From an uncultured Victivallales bacterium (GTDB lineage Bacteria; Verrucomicrobiota; Lentisphaeria; Victivallales; UBA1829): 64,000 bases of DNA. The translations under genes were made by a program, and so were the position numbers. The notes under the pieces were generated by a model, which did no database searches, had not been told where the DNA came from, and was given only the letters and a program-made list of their open reading frames with translations. The stretch is taken from assembly GCA_944390735.1 (NCBI GenBank), contig CALXRL010000044.1, positions 62,001 through 126,000 on the forward strand. The letters are read 5' to 3'. Below are positions 1 to 7,999 of this stretch, piece by piece; within the stretch, counting starts at the first letter, position 1; every line of letters begins with the position of its first letter.

Positions 1-130
1 GTGTTCCGTGGAAAGCAGCGTGATCTTCATCGAACTGCTCTGGGAGCTGGAGCACATCGGCGACCATCTGGCGAACATTGCCGTCCGCACGCCCGAAATC
101 CAGAAACACTATGTGTCGCTGAACAAGTGA
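1..130 (+). CDS. C-terminal end of a PhoU-domain protein (partial)
   Basis: The frame read from base 2 runs open to a TGA at 128-130 and gives about 42 residues, cut by the window edge. The stretch EHIGDHLANIAVR matches the conserved helix of PhoU-like domains (typically E-R-IGDH-x2-NIA), which coordinates metal in PhoU bundles. Such domains occur in free-standing PhoU phosphate regulators and as the cytoplasmic tail of Na+/phosphate cotransporters of the NptA family. Which of the two cannot be told from this fragment; the short tail after the helix would suit either. A strong inverted repeat follows 12 bases after the stop. Confidence 0.7.
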   Translation, partial: CSVESSVIFIELLWELEHIGDHLANIAVRTPEIQKHYVSLNK

Positions 131-142
131 CAACGGCACTCC

Positions 143-174
143 GCCTCTCCTCTTTCGAAGGAAGGAGGAGAGGC
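143..174 (+). terminator. Hairpin after the PhoU-domain gene
   Basis: A perfect 10-bp stem GCCTCTCCTC / GAGGAGAGGC, extendable by two pairs including one G-T wobble, closes a short loop just after the stop codon. No run of T follows it, so it is terminator-like rather than a classical intrinsic terminator; it may also protect the 3' end of the message. Confidence 0.5.
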
Positions 175-390
175 ATATCCCACGATTCCCCCGTGCGCTC
201 CCGCCTTTTCCCCGGAGGAAAGATCTTCTCCTTTTCTAAAATCCAATTCTTCCAATCAGAGCAGAAATTATCAACTATTTTCTAACAAAAGAAACTATAC
301 ACAAAAATTCAAGTTCAAATTCCATCTAAATTTATTTTCATAATTCAGAAAAAAACTGCCGAACAGGAACACTTTATTTTTCAATCCGGC

Positions 391-419
391 TTGTATTTTT
401 TGAGAATTCATGCTATATT
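391..419 (+). promoter_or_regulatory. Candidate sigma-70 promoter of the exopolysaccharide locus
   Basis: TTGTAT, 17-bp spacer, TATATT, with TGC directly before the -10 box (extended -10). The same two hexamers with the same spacing occur before kdsB at 42374-42402. Transcription would begin near 426. Confidence 0.6.
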
Positions 420-509
420 CTATGCCGTTGATTTTTTAGAGGGAATCTCCTTCCAAAAAAATCAAATGCTGTTTGACAACCGTTTTATTTTCAGCGAAGG
501 TTCTGACCT

Positions 510-540
510 GCAGAGGGATCCGGGCTCAGAGGTCCTCTGC
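510..540 (+). other. Leader hairpin with a competing alternative fold
   Basis: GCAGAGG at 510-516 can pair with CCTCTGC at 534-540. The same right arm can instead pair with CAGAG at 527-531 in a tight hairpin. The two folds are mutually exclusive, which is a usual layout for a regulatory leader. No T-tract follows either stem. Confidence 0.35.
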
Positions 541-967
541 GTCAAGAGAGGATGGCCTTTTCGCTGACATCGCAGTTAAAGTGTCGGAATTTCAAGCAAA
601 ACGGCAGAGAGAGACGATTTTAGAAATTTTCCGGCGGATTATCTGAATGATAATTGGTACGACTTTTTGAGGCGCATTTCCATATTTGATTGTCTGTTGT
701 AATGAAGCTTCAATCCAGATGATTTCCCAGAATTTTCCTGATGAAAGACAAAAACGGTTTTCACTCCTCTTTCCCAGGCGTTTTTCTTGCCTGTCCTTTC
801 CCGCGACGATAAAACGGGCATTCCGGTTCGTCAGGAAAAAACGGTTTGGATCTTCCTGTCGATCCCCCTTTCACAGCATAAAAATTGAAAATGAAGACGA
901 GCATTGCTTGGATACGGTTTTCCACAGCAATGCCTGCGGCTGGAAAGATTTCAGGGGGAAGGCAACA

Positions 968-1531
968 ATGGCACTGGAGTTTACGAAAGAGGACGGCATG
1001 ATCTGGCAGCCGGTTTTCACACTCCCGAGAAACGAAAAAAAACTGTTTGCCTCCCTGAGTGCGGATGGAATCGCCGCCTATCTGCCGATGCGCCGGATCA
1101 CCAGTGTCCATCCCGTGGTCAGCAAGGGGAAAAGCTACTGTTACAAACGCGAATTCCATGTTCCCATGTTTCCAGGATATCTCTTTGCCAGAATCTCTCC
1201 CGGATTGCGCAGTGAACTCAAACGCAACCGTTCGGTCATCCGGATTCTTCCCGTGACGGACCTGGAAGAGGAGAAGCTGCTGGACGAACTGAACATGATC
1301 CGGGAACTCGAGAACGTTTCCGAACATCAGGAATTCGATATCACAAACGGACTGGTCAAGGGAATCCGGGTTCAGTTCACCGAAGGAGAGTTCAGCGGAT
1401 GGGAGGGATTCGTCCTCGATGCTCCGGGACAGGACGGATTCGCTTATATCAATGTGACATGTGTCAACGCCTCCGTCAAAATCCGGTACCCGGCCGCCTG
1501 GTGCAGAATTCTGGAGAAAATCGAACCGTAG
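968..1531 (+). CDS. NusG-paralogue transcription antiterminator (UpxY/RfaH/LoaP type)
   Basis: A 187-residue protein with a NusG N-terminal (NGN) domain at about residues 14-110 (WQPVFTLPRNEKKLFASL, then FPGYLFARI, the typical NusG 'FPGYvfv' strand) and a C-terminal KOW-like domain (VKGIRVQFTEGEFSGWEGFV). Family members travel with RNA polymerase and let it read through terminators in one long operon. Being the first gene of a polysaccharide locus is typical of UpxY (Bacteroides), RfaH and LoaP; housekeeping NusG instead sits beside secE/rplK. The ATG at 968 is preceded by AGGGGGAAGG; the frame stays open upstream to 686, but that extension is not NusG-like. It probably controls the whole run of genes from 1.6 to 28 kb. 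Confidence 0.85.
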   Translation: MALEFTKEDGMIWQPVFTLPRNEKKLFASLSADGIAAYLPMRRITSVHPVVSKGKSYCYKREFHVPMFPGYLFARISPGLRSELKRNRSVIRILPVTDLEEEKLLDELNMIRELENVSEHQEFDITNGLVKGIRVQFTEGEFSGWEGFVLDAPGQDGFAYINVTCVNASVKIRYPAAWCRILEKIEP

Positions 1532-1666
1532 GAAAAAGAGCGTCTCAGAGGATTTTCCGCGGGAGAGAGACGGAACCGATTCAAAACGCTCGTTGTCAAA
1601 AAACCGGAACAATACCGGGAATAAAAACATCAATTACGATTCAGGGACTTTTAGGAGGGATTGTTC

Positions 1667-3046
1667 ATGCAGAACATGGATTTCTGGTTTTTCTGGAATA
1701 TTTTCCGAAAAAAGTGGAGAGTGATTTTTCTGGCGGCATTTCTGGTCGCGATTCTGACCGGAGTATTCAGCAAACTGTTCCTTGCGCCGGTCTATCGCTC
1801 CTCGGTTTCCCTCTATTTCGGAAGAGTGACGGAAACCTCTCCGCTGGAGCGCGTGATGGCGGCAACCGGTGGAAGCGAACTGGGAGAAACCACCGCGCAG
1901 CTCGCACTCGGAAGCCAGCTGACCGGAGATTATCGCGAACTGATTAATTTCGATGTGATCCGCGAAGGCGTTCAGGATGAACTTGCCAAACTCGGAAAAT
2001 GGCAGAAAAAGGCCTATGAAGTTTCCGCAGAACAGGTGAAGGCGTCACGCATTCTGCAGATCAACATCGACAGCGACGATCCTCTGTTCTGTCAGGAAGT
2101 CGCCAACATCTACGCCCGGGTTTTCATCGCGAAAGTCCAGCAGCTGATCGGCATTCAGAACACTCAGATCATTGAAGAACCCGCTCTTCAGGTGAAACCC
2201 ATTTCGCCAAACATTCCCCGGAACATTCTGGGCGGATTCGTTGTGGGATTCGCCCTTTCCTTCCTCGCCTTCGTCGCGTTTCGGGTGCTCGACCGGACCA
2301 TACGGACCTCCGAGGAGGCCGAAAATGCCCTTCAGGTTCCGGTGGTCGGCACGGTCCACAAGGATCTGGACTACACGCTTGACAAGAACAATCCGCTGCT
2401 CTTCACAAGCGGACAGCAGACCGAGGAACAGCGGACAAAAATCGCCGAGGATTTCCGCGTCTTCCGCGTCAACCTCATCAACCGGAAACCGGAAGACAAG
2501 AAGGACGGGTCCGTCATCGCCGTCACCAGCGCGCAGGCAAAGGAGGGCAAAACCTTCTGCACCGCGAACCTCGGAGCGGCTCTCGCGGAAGCCGGCTACA
2601 AGGTTCTGCTCATCGACTGCGATACCGGAAAACGCGGACTTCAAAGCTATTTCGGCACCGCCGATGAAAAAGGGCTCATGAACATTCTTTCCGATGAAAC
2701 CGATTTCGACCATACGGTCAAGCGCAATCTGAACAATCTGAACATGGATGTGCTTTTCTGCGGCAATCAGAAAGTCAATTCGGCCAATCTGATGATCTCG
2801 CCGAAATTCAAGGACCTGATGGAAAAACTGAAAAAACAGTATGACTATGCGTTTCTGGATGTCTCCTGCCATCTGGGCTCCGCGGACATTGTTTCGGCCG
2901 GCAGCACGGCGGACTCGGTTCTGCTTCTGGTCCGCGCGGGAAAAACCGAAGGCGCCATGGCGAAACAGACGATCGAAGCACTCAAGCGAGCCAATCTGGA
3001 TGTCTCCGGAGTCATCCTCAACGGAGTCGATGAGGAAACACGATGA
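1667..3046 (+). CDS. Wzz-type chain-length regulator fused to a BY-kinase-like ATPase
   Basis: 459 residues. A Wzz-like periplasmic loop (about 41-186) is bounded by two membrane segments (about 19-40 and 187-206), followed by a cytoplasmic P-loop domain of the CpsD/CapB bacterial tyrosine kinase family. Walker A is SAQAKEGKT (288-296) and Walker A' is LLIDCD (314-319). The usual Walker B DxPP is FLDVSC (396-401), so the PP pair is replaced. The protein ends soon after the ATPase fold (GVILNGVDEETR) and lacks the C-terminal tyrosine cluster that BY-kinases autophosphorylate. It should set polymer length together with Wza and Wzy. AGGAGG sits 8 nt before the ATG at 1667; a TTG two codons upstream is less likely. 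The stop overlaps the next start (ATGA). Confidence 0.85.
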   Translation: MQNMDFWFFWNIFRKKWRVIFLAAFLVAILTGVFSKLFLAPVYRSSVSLYFGRVTETSPLERVMAATGGSELGETTAQLALGSQLTGDYRELINFDVIREGVQDELAKLGKWQKKAYEVSAEQVKASRILQINIDSDDPLFCQEVANIYARVFIAKVQQLIGIQNTQIIEEPALQVKPISPNIPRNILGGFVVGFALSFLAFVAFRVLDRTIRTSEEAENALQVPVVGTVHKDLDYTLDKNNPLLFTSGQQTEEQRTKIAEDFRVFRVNLINRKPEDKKDGSVIAVTSAQAKEGKTFCTANLGAALAEAGYKVLLIDCDTGKRGLQSYFGTADEKGLMNILSDETDFDHTVKRNLNNLNMDVLFCGNQKVNSANLMISPKFKDLMEKLKKQYDYAFLDVSCHLGSADIVSAGSTADSVLLLVRAGKTEGAMAKQTIEALKRANLDVSGVILNGVDEETR

Positions 3047-4074
3047 ACCGACAGAAATTATACCGCTTTCTGAACAGCACGGGATTCTCCCTGTTCTTCC
3101 TGACCGTACTGGTCGCCGCCCTTGCCGCGACCGCGTACTATGTGACGAAATCCCTGGAGAAGGAACCCGATTTCGGAGGAATGGTCACGATCCGTCAGGC
3201 GGAAATGGACATCTCCTCCTCCGAAGAGAACCGTCTGACCCGCGCCATGGTGCTGGATTACATCACCGACAAAAAGGTTCTCCTCCCGATCGCCCAGAAA
3301 TACGGCTGGAACGTTCCGTACCGGGAAATGCTGCAGGGCATTGACGTCAAGGAACGCCTCTCCGCGCAGAACAGCTACATCATCATCGCCAACACCCGGA
3401 ACATGGAACGCTCCACACGGATCGCCCGGGCCCTGACCTTGAGCTTCCTGGAGGACTATCGGAAGAAATGGACCATTCAGAGCAAAAAAATCCTTGAGGA
3501 CACCACCCGGAAAATCAAAGAGGATGAAAAGGAACTCCAGCGTCTCAAGGCCCTGAAGGAAAAATTCCAGGAGAAAAGCGAACTGCGTCCGCTGAACACG
3601 GAGATCGAAATGAAAGCCCTCAACGATCAGCTTGTGGAGGCGCAGAACCAGTTTCTGACCGCGTATGGAGCCTACATCAGCCGCATGGAGGAAAAACGCT
3701 CGGCCCTCCAGCTGGAACTGGATCTGGCCCGTCAGATCTACACGGATGACGATACGGAAATCAAAAACATGCGCAGGAAACTGGCGGAACTGGATCGGCA
3801 GTGCACCGTGATCCAGGAGCGTCTCGCCCAGCAGAAACCGGATCTCTACCGCATGAATATGGAACCTAAAAAACTCACCGGCCTTCCCAACGACATTCTG
3901 TACTACTATGAAAACATCCAGACTCTCCAGCAGCTCAAACTCGCATTGATGCTGGGGTCCATCATCGAGGACAAGGAAAAAATGCTGGAACGCGAAATCA
4001 AAAAGAAAAGAACGATCGAACGGCTGCTCGACAGCAACTCCTGCGATGTGTTCATCCGGGAGGTCGGCAGATGA
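3043..4074 (+). CDS. Inner-membrane coiled-coil protein of the exopolysaccharide locus
   Basis: 343 residues; no family recognised with certainty. One N-terminal membrane helix (about residues 14-34) is followed by a periplasmic-looking domain with the Wzz-like phrase SAQNSYIIIANTRNMERSTR, then a long heptad-rich coiled coil (about 145-270, dense in K, E, L and R). No second membrane helix is evident at the C-terminus. The shape recalls the coiled-coil part of GumC/Wzc-type copolymerases, so a structural partner of the Wzz-kinase just upstream is a reasonable inference. Both its start and its stop overlap neighbouring genes by ATGA, which points to coupled translation and balanced amounts with the kinase and Wza. 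Confidence 0.6.
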   Translation: MNRQKLYRFLNSTGFSLFFLTVLVAALAATAYYVTKSLEKEPDFGGMVTIRQAEMDISSSEENRLTRAMVLDYITDKKVLLPIAQKYGWNVPYREMLQGIDVKERLSAQNSYIIIANTRNMERSTRIARALTLSFLEDYRKKWTIQSKKILEDTTRKIKEDEKELQRLKALKEKFQEKSELRPLNTEIEMKALNDQLVEAQNQFLTAYGAYISRMEEKRSALQLELDLARQIYTDDDTEIKNMRRKLAELDRQCTVIQERLAQQKPDLYRMNMEPKKLTGLPNDILYYYENIQTLQQLKLALMLGSIIEDKEKMLEREIKKKRTIERLLDSNSCDVFIREVGR

Positions 4075-5123
4075 ACGCAGTCTCACGCTTTCTTTCTCTT
4101 GCCGGAGCCGCCGCGCTCTGTCTGCTGACCGCCTGCTCCACGATGCCGTTCATTCCGGTGGCGGTTCCGGAGAGCTATTCGCTGCGTCCGGAACCGGCGG
4201 TCAACCATGCGCTCCAGTTTGCCGAACTGGAAAAACTCCAGCGTGCCACCCCTCCGGAATATCTCATTGCCCCGGGTGACGCCTTTTCCGTTGTCGTGGA
4301 CGGACACCCGAACATGAGCCGGCCGCGCGTCATCATCATGCCCGACGGCACCATCAGCATCGCCCCGATCGGTTCCATCAAGCTGGCGGGACTCACCCTC
4401 CCCGCCGCCGGCGAACTTCTGAAATCAAAATACCGGAAATATCTGCGGGAGTGCAATGTGGTGCTGGAACCGCTGGAACTGAAGAACTACACCTTCACCA
4501 TCGGCGGGATGGTCACGGAACCGGGGATTTATCCGTTTGTCTTCGGCTCCTTCCGTCTGACCGACGCGGTCGCAATGGCAAAAGGACTGCTGTTCACCGG
4601 GGGCACCGCGGGAGAGAAACTCCTGCTCTCCGATCTGGCCAACGCCTATATCGTGCGAAACGGGAAAATTCTTCCGGTCGACTTTGTTCAGGCGCTGGAG
4701 AAGGGAGATCCGCTCTACAACATTCCGATTATGAACGGGGACTACATCTACATTCCGTCTTTGGAAAGCGGGAAAGTCACCATTCTTGGCGAGGTCGACG
4801 AACCGGACAGCGTCCCCTATCAGCCCAATCTGACGGTTCTGCAGGCCATCGGACTTGTCGGCGGACTCAAGGAGACCAATTCCCGGGAGATCAAGGTCAT
4901 CCGCGGTGGTCTGAAGTCGCCCGTGGTCTACACGCTCGACATCCGGGATATGCAGCGCGGCCGCACCATGGATTTCGCCCTGAAGCCGAAAGACATCGTC
5001 TTTGTTCCGCGTGACGGCGTCAGCGAATGGAACGTCATCATCCGTCAGATTCTGCCGACCATTCAGCTGCTCAACGGTCTTGCCGGTCCATTCGGCAGTC
5101 CCTCCTCCTTCCTCTATCAATAA
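4071..5123 (+). CDS. Wza-type outer-membrane polysaccharide export lipoprotein
   Basis: 350 residues. A lipoprotein signal ends in LLTAC, giving an acylated Cys at about residue 22. The polysaccharide export (Poly_export) domain begins at PPEYLIAPGDAFSVVV and continues through MPDGTISIAPIGSIKLAGLT. Two SLBB-like domains follow (ITIGG-type start at TFTIGGMVTEPGIYPF, and KVTILGEVDEPDSVPY). Wza octamers form the channel that carries polymer through periplasm and outer membrane, docking on the Wzz/Wzc copolymerase encoded upstream. Start ATG overlaps the previous stop. The length is close to that of E. coli Wza (about 380 residues). Confidence 0.9.
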   Translation: MNAVSRFLSLAGAAALCLLTACSTMPFIPVAVPESYSLRPEPAVNHALQFAELEKLQRATPPEYLIAPGDAFSVVVDGHPNMSRPRVIIMPDGTISIAPIGSIKLAGLTLPAAGELLKSKYRKYLRECNVVLEPLELKNYTFTIGGMVTEPGIYPFVFGSFRLTDAVAMAKGLLFTGGTAGEKLLLSDLANAYIVRNGKILPVDFVQALEKGDPLYNIPIMNGDYIYIPSLESGKVTILGEVDEPDSVPYQPNLTVLQAIGLVGGLKETNSREIKVIRGGLKSPVVYTLDIRDMQRGRTMDFALKPKDIVFVPRDGVSEWNVIIRQILPTIQLLNGLAGPFGSPSSFLYQ

Positions 5124-5146
5124 CCCCCTATTCAGGAGCTGATACT

Positions 5147-5623
5147 ATGAAAAAAACGATGTTTCTCGGATTTGCCGCGGCACTGCTGTTTCTCTGCGGA
5201 TGCCGGACGCAGATCGTAACACTCGATGTCATTCCCGCGGATGCCAGAGTCATTGCAAACGGCGTGGAATACAACAACAAATCGCCCATTTTCATCGAAG
5301 CGGAAACCGGACGCCAGCTGATGATCACCGCCTACAAAGACGGCTATCGCGACAAGATCTATGTCATCGACTACACCCTCAGCACCCTGGGAAAAATCGA
5401 AGCATGGACCTCCATCTTCCTCTTCCCCGCCTTCGGTCTGCTCTTTGACAACGCCTGGACCCTCAAGGAAAACAATGTCACGCTGATGCTGGAACCCCTG
5501 ACACCGGAAGCCAAGGCGGAAGCCGAAATCACCGCTCCCAGAGTCATCCATTCCAACCCCGCGCCGCTGAAGGTGGATCAGACCGCCGATCCCCAGGCAA
5601 AACAGATCTTCAACCAGATTTAA
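5147..5623 (+). CDS. PEGA-domain-like lipoprotein
   Basis: 158 residues. A lipobox LFLCGC puts the acylated Cys at about residue 19. The mature N-terminus (VTLDVIPADARVIANG) followed by YKDGYRDK resembles a PEGA domain, a small beta fold found in surface proteins ('P-x-A-x-V-x-ANG... K-x-GY'). A hydrophobic patch (TSIFLFPAFGLLFDN) sits near residue 92, and the tail is Ala/Glu/Pro-rich. Its function in polysaccharide export is unknown; it lies 23 nt after Wza with AGGAGC as ribosome site, so it is in the same operon. Assignment to PEGA is by eye. Confidence 0.65.
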   Translation: MKKTMFLGFAAALLFLCGCRTQIVTLDVIPADARVIANGVEYNNKSPIFIEAETGRQLMITAYKDGYRDKIYVIDYTLSTLGKIEAWTSIFLFPAFGLLFDNAWTLKENNVTLMLEPLTPEAKAEAEITAPRVIHSNPAPLKVDQTADPQAKQIFNQI

Positions 5624-5668
5624 GACCACGGATCCAGCGGACACTTTTCCCCCACACCGGAAGATATC

Positions 5669-6790
5669 ATGCCACTGACCAGTTTCTCCATTCTTCCCCT
5701 GATCTCCTTTCTGGCGACGCTGCTTCTGACGCCGGTTGCCTATCGTCTGCTGCGCCGTTTCGGCTTCTGGAACGCCATGGACGGGGAACATAAGGTACGG
5801 GTCGTCCGCGGCGGAGGAATCGCGCTTGCAGCCGCATTCTTCCTCAGCGGCTATCTGTGGTATTTTGTCACGGGGAGCCAAACGCCCTCCACTCTGAACG
5901 GTCTGATTCCGGCCCTGCTGATCATTCTTCTCACAGGAATCATCGACGACCGTTTCGGACTCCGGGCGTTTCCGAAATTTCTGCTTCAGCTGCTCTCGAT
6001 CCTTCTGCTCTGGATCTGCGGATACCGGATCCGGGTGCTTTTCGGAGTGGAACTGCCCTGGTTCTTCAGTCTGGTTCTGACCCTGTTCTGGGTGGTCTCG
6101 ATTCTGAACGCGTTCAATCTGATCGACGGACTCGACGGGCTCTGCACCGGCAACGCGCTGATTGCCGCGGCGGGCCTCTGGGCGATGGCGTACTTCTCGC
6201 ACTATCAGCCGTTGCCGATCGGTCCGCTTCTGCTGATCGGATGCTGTGCGGGATTCCTGATCTTCAATTTTCATCCGGCGAAGCTGTTTCTCGGAGATAC
6301 GGGCAGTCTGTTTCTCGGATTGATCTGCGCGGTTCAGTCGCTGAAAATCAGCCGCGGAGATTTCGATTTCCAGAACCTTCTCTTCTTCCTGATGATTTTC
6401 TGGATTCCGTTCTGCGACATGGGTCTTGCCGTGTGGCGACGCAAAGTCAAAAGCATGCTGAAAAACTCCGGATGCGAAATCACGGAACGGGATCTCTATC
6501 ACCTGCACTACCGCCTTCTGAACATGACGCACAATCACAGTCTGACGGTTCTTGTGATGTGGGGCGGAATGCTGCTGATCGACATCTTCGCACTCCTGGT
6601 TTTCAAAACACAGGATCTGCTGTTTTCGATTCTGATTTTCGGAATTCTCAGTCTTTTTTCCCTCTCGGTGTTCGCGCAGTACGAACTTCGGTATACGTAC
6701 TGTCTGGTCAAACACATCATCAAGCGTCTTTTTCTGAAGGAATACCGGAAAACCTACGGCATACTGCGGCAGAAAAGCGATAAAAGCTAA
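5669..6790 (+). CDS. WecA/TagO-family undecaprenyl-phosphate glycosyl-1-phosphate transferase
   Basis: 373 residues, about ten or eleven membrane segments. The polyprenol-phosphate HexNAc-1-P transferase family signatures are all present: IIDDRFGLRAFPK (Asp pair at 93-94), NAFNLIDGLDGL (147-158), FLGDTGSLFLG (207-217) and the His-bearing cytoplasmic loop YHLHYRL (about 275). The enzyme moves a sugar-1-phosphate, usually N-acetylglucosamine, from UDP-sugar to undecaprenyl phosphate and so starts each polysaccharide repeat unit at the inner membrane. It is therefore the likely initiating transferase for this locus; no PglC/WbaP-type enzyme is seen. The exact sugar cannot be read from sequence. 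Confidence 0.9.
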   Translation: MPLTSFSILPLISFLATLLLTPVAYRLLRRFGFWNAMDGEHKVRVVRGGGIALAAAFFLSGYLWYFVTGSQTPSTLNGLIPALLIILLTGIIDDRFGLRAFPKFLLQLLSILLLWICGYRIRVLFGVELPWFFSLVLTLFWVVSILNAFNLIDGLDGLCTGNALIAAAGLWAMAYFSHYQPLPIGPLLLIGCCAGFLIFNFHPAKLFLGDTGSLFLGLICAVQSLKISRGDFDFQNLLFFLMIFWIPFCDMGLAVWRRKVKSMLKNSGCEITERDLYHLHYRLLNMTHNHSLTVLVMWGGMLLIDIFALLVFKTQDLLFSILIFGILSLFSLSVFAQYELRYTYCLVKHIIKRLFLKEYRKTYGILRQKSDKS

Positions 6791-6861
6791 TAAAACCATA
6801 CAACCAGCACAAGTCTCCCCCATCAGACAGGGCAGACGGAGTGCAACAGGAGGAACAAACA

Positions 6862-7326
6862 ATGAAATATTCCAGAGGTCTGCTGCTGACGGCGGCAACC
6901 GCACTCTGCACCGGGATTCTGGCGACGGGCTGCTCCACGGATTTATCGCCGGAACCCTTCGATGCGAACCTCCGGCTGACCGCCGGTCAGGTGAAAATGA
7001 CCGTGAAACCGGGCAAAACCACGCAGGCGGAAGTGTTCCAGGCTCTGGGCGCACCCAATGTGGTGGCGCTTCAAAGCGGAAGCGGGGAGATCTGGACCTA
7101 CGATCAAATCAAGGTCCGCCGCACTTCGCAGGGATACTCGGCGGGAGCCTCCTTCGGGACGCTCTTCGGATTCGACAACTTCCGGCACGGGGTCGGGGAT
7201 GCCGGAGCGGAAATCGGCGGAAATGTCGGAACCAACACGACCTCCGTCCAGACGGCGACGCTGATCGTCCGGTTCGCACCCGATGAAAAAGTGACATCCT
7301 GGCAGATGCTTGTCACCTCCTTCTAA
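6862..7326 (+). CDS. SmpA/BamE-fold lipoprotein
   Basis: 154 residues. The signal peptide ends at LATGC (Cys about residue 24). The phrase VKPGKTTQAEVFQALGAP followed by GEIWTYDQ matches the start of the SmpA/OmlA (BamE) fold, in which 'G-x-T-x2-E-V-x-x-x-LG-x-P' is characteristic. A Gly-rich segment and a final beta-strand (TATLIVRFAPDEKVTSW) complete it. AGGAGG precedes the ATG at 6862 by 8 nt; an earlier in-frame GTG would overlap that site. A paralogue with the same layout lies at 10944-11411, so the two enclose the next lipoprotein and the large repeat protein. A role in assembling or anchoring surface material is inference. Confidence 0.7.
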   Translation: MKYSRGLLLTAATALCTGILATGCSTDLSPEPFDANLRLTAGQVKMTVKPGKTTQAEVFQALGAPNVVALQSGSGEIWTYDQIKVRRTSQGYSAGASFGTLFGFDNFRHGVGDAGAEIGGNVGTNTTSVQTATLIVRFAPDEKVTSWQMLVTSF

Positions 7327-7344
7327 TGAAATGGAGAATGTCGC

Positions 7345-7956
7345 ATGAAGAAACAATCAGGCATCCTGACACTCCTGTTTTTCTGCGCGCTGCTGCTGAC
7401 CGGCTGCATTTCCACGGAAATTCCCGCCGACACCAGCGCCGGAATGACCGGATTGCAGCAGCGGGCGCTCAACGTCCGCAACATCGGTGAGGAGCTCGGA
7501 GCCACCTACGATGATGTGTGGTACGGCGTCATCGCCACCCTTCAACTGAACGGCTTCATCCTCAAACAGGCCGACAAGGAAAGCGGATATCTCTACGGAG
7601 TCTGGCGGGATACATACGAACGGCATGTGGAAACCACCCGCGGCGGTTTTTCCCTTGTTCAGCTCGCGGTTCCGCCCGGCGTCTCCTTCGGGGAATTCTT
7701 CAGTTCGACGGAGCAGTTCCGCCAGATCGACGTCTCCGTCACGCTGACCCCTCTGGCAAAGACCCAGACTCTGGTCCGGATCATCGCCCGCTTCGACCGG
7801 GAAGGCGTCCCCATGGCGGAAGGGATTTTCGCCAACCGCTTCTTCGGTCTGCTCCGGAAGGAGATTTTCCTGCGGAAAAACAACGGTGGCATCTACCATG
7901 CGTTTCCGTCGGGGAAAAACACCGTTTCCAGACCGGCAAAAACAGGGAAAAAATAA
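7345..7956 (+). CDS. Lipoprotein of unknown function
   Basis: 203 residues with a lipobox LLTGC (Cys about residue 21). The body (ATYDDVWYGVIATLQLNGF, then KESGYLYGVW and later VSVTLTPLAKTQTLVRIIARF) has the alternating helix-strand pattern of small lipoproteins such as the DUF3568 or Lpp/YajI type folds, but I do not recognise the family. It lies 18 nt after the SmpA-like gene and 43 nt before the large repeat protein, on the same strand, so it is probably one of a group of lipoproteins serving the same surface polymer or protein. Confidence 0.6.
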   Translation: MKKQSGILTLLFFCALLLTGCISTEIPADTSAGMTGLQQRALNVRNIGEELGATYDDVWYGVIATLQLNGFILKQADKESGYLYGVWRDTYERHVETTRGGFSLVQLAVPPGVSFGEFFSSTEQFRQIDVSVTLTPLAKTQTLVRIIARFDREGVPMAEGIFANRFFGLLRKEIFLRKNNGGIYHAFPSGKNTVSRPAKTGKK

Positions 7957-7999
7957 ATTCTGAACCGAACATAAAAACAAAAAAGAAAAGAGGTCAATC

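Larger units (their letters stand above)
131..967 (+). other. Long gene-free leader region ahead of the exopolysaccharide locus
   Basis: No convincing gene lies here. The first part holds the hairpin at 143-174. From about 230 to 480 the DNA is A+T-rich and contains a good sigma-70 promoter at 391-419. If that promoter is used, the transcript has an untranslated leader of roughly 540 nt before the NusG-like gene at 968, with a hairpin at 510-540. An in-frame extension upstream of 968 is open back to 686 but has no family-like sequence. A long leader is what antiterminators of the RfaH/UpxY/LoaP type act on. Confidence 0.55.

Noticed and set aside
1-285. Frame starting with GTG at base 1
   Set aside because: The PhoU-like peptide is in the frame that begins at base 2 and ends at 130; the GTG frame gives a low-complexity Arg-rich product.
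686-967. In-frame N-terminal extension of the NusG-like gene
   Set aside because: NusG-family proteins start close to the NGN domain; the extra 94 residues are not conserved-looking and the ATG at 968 has a good ribosome site.
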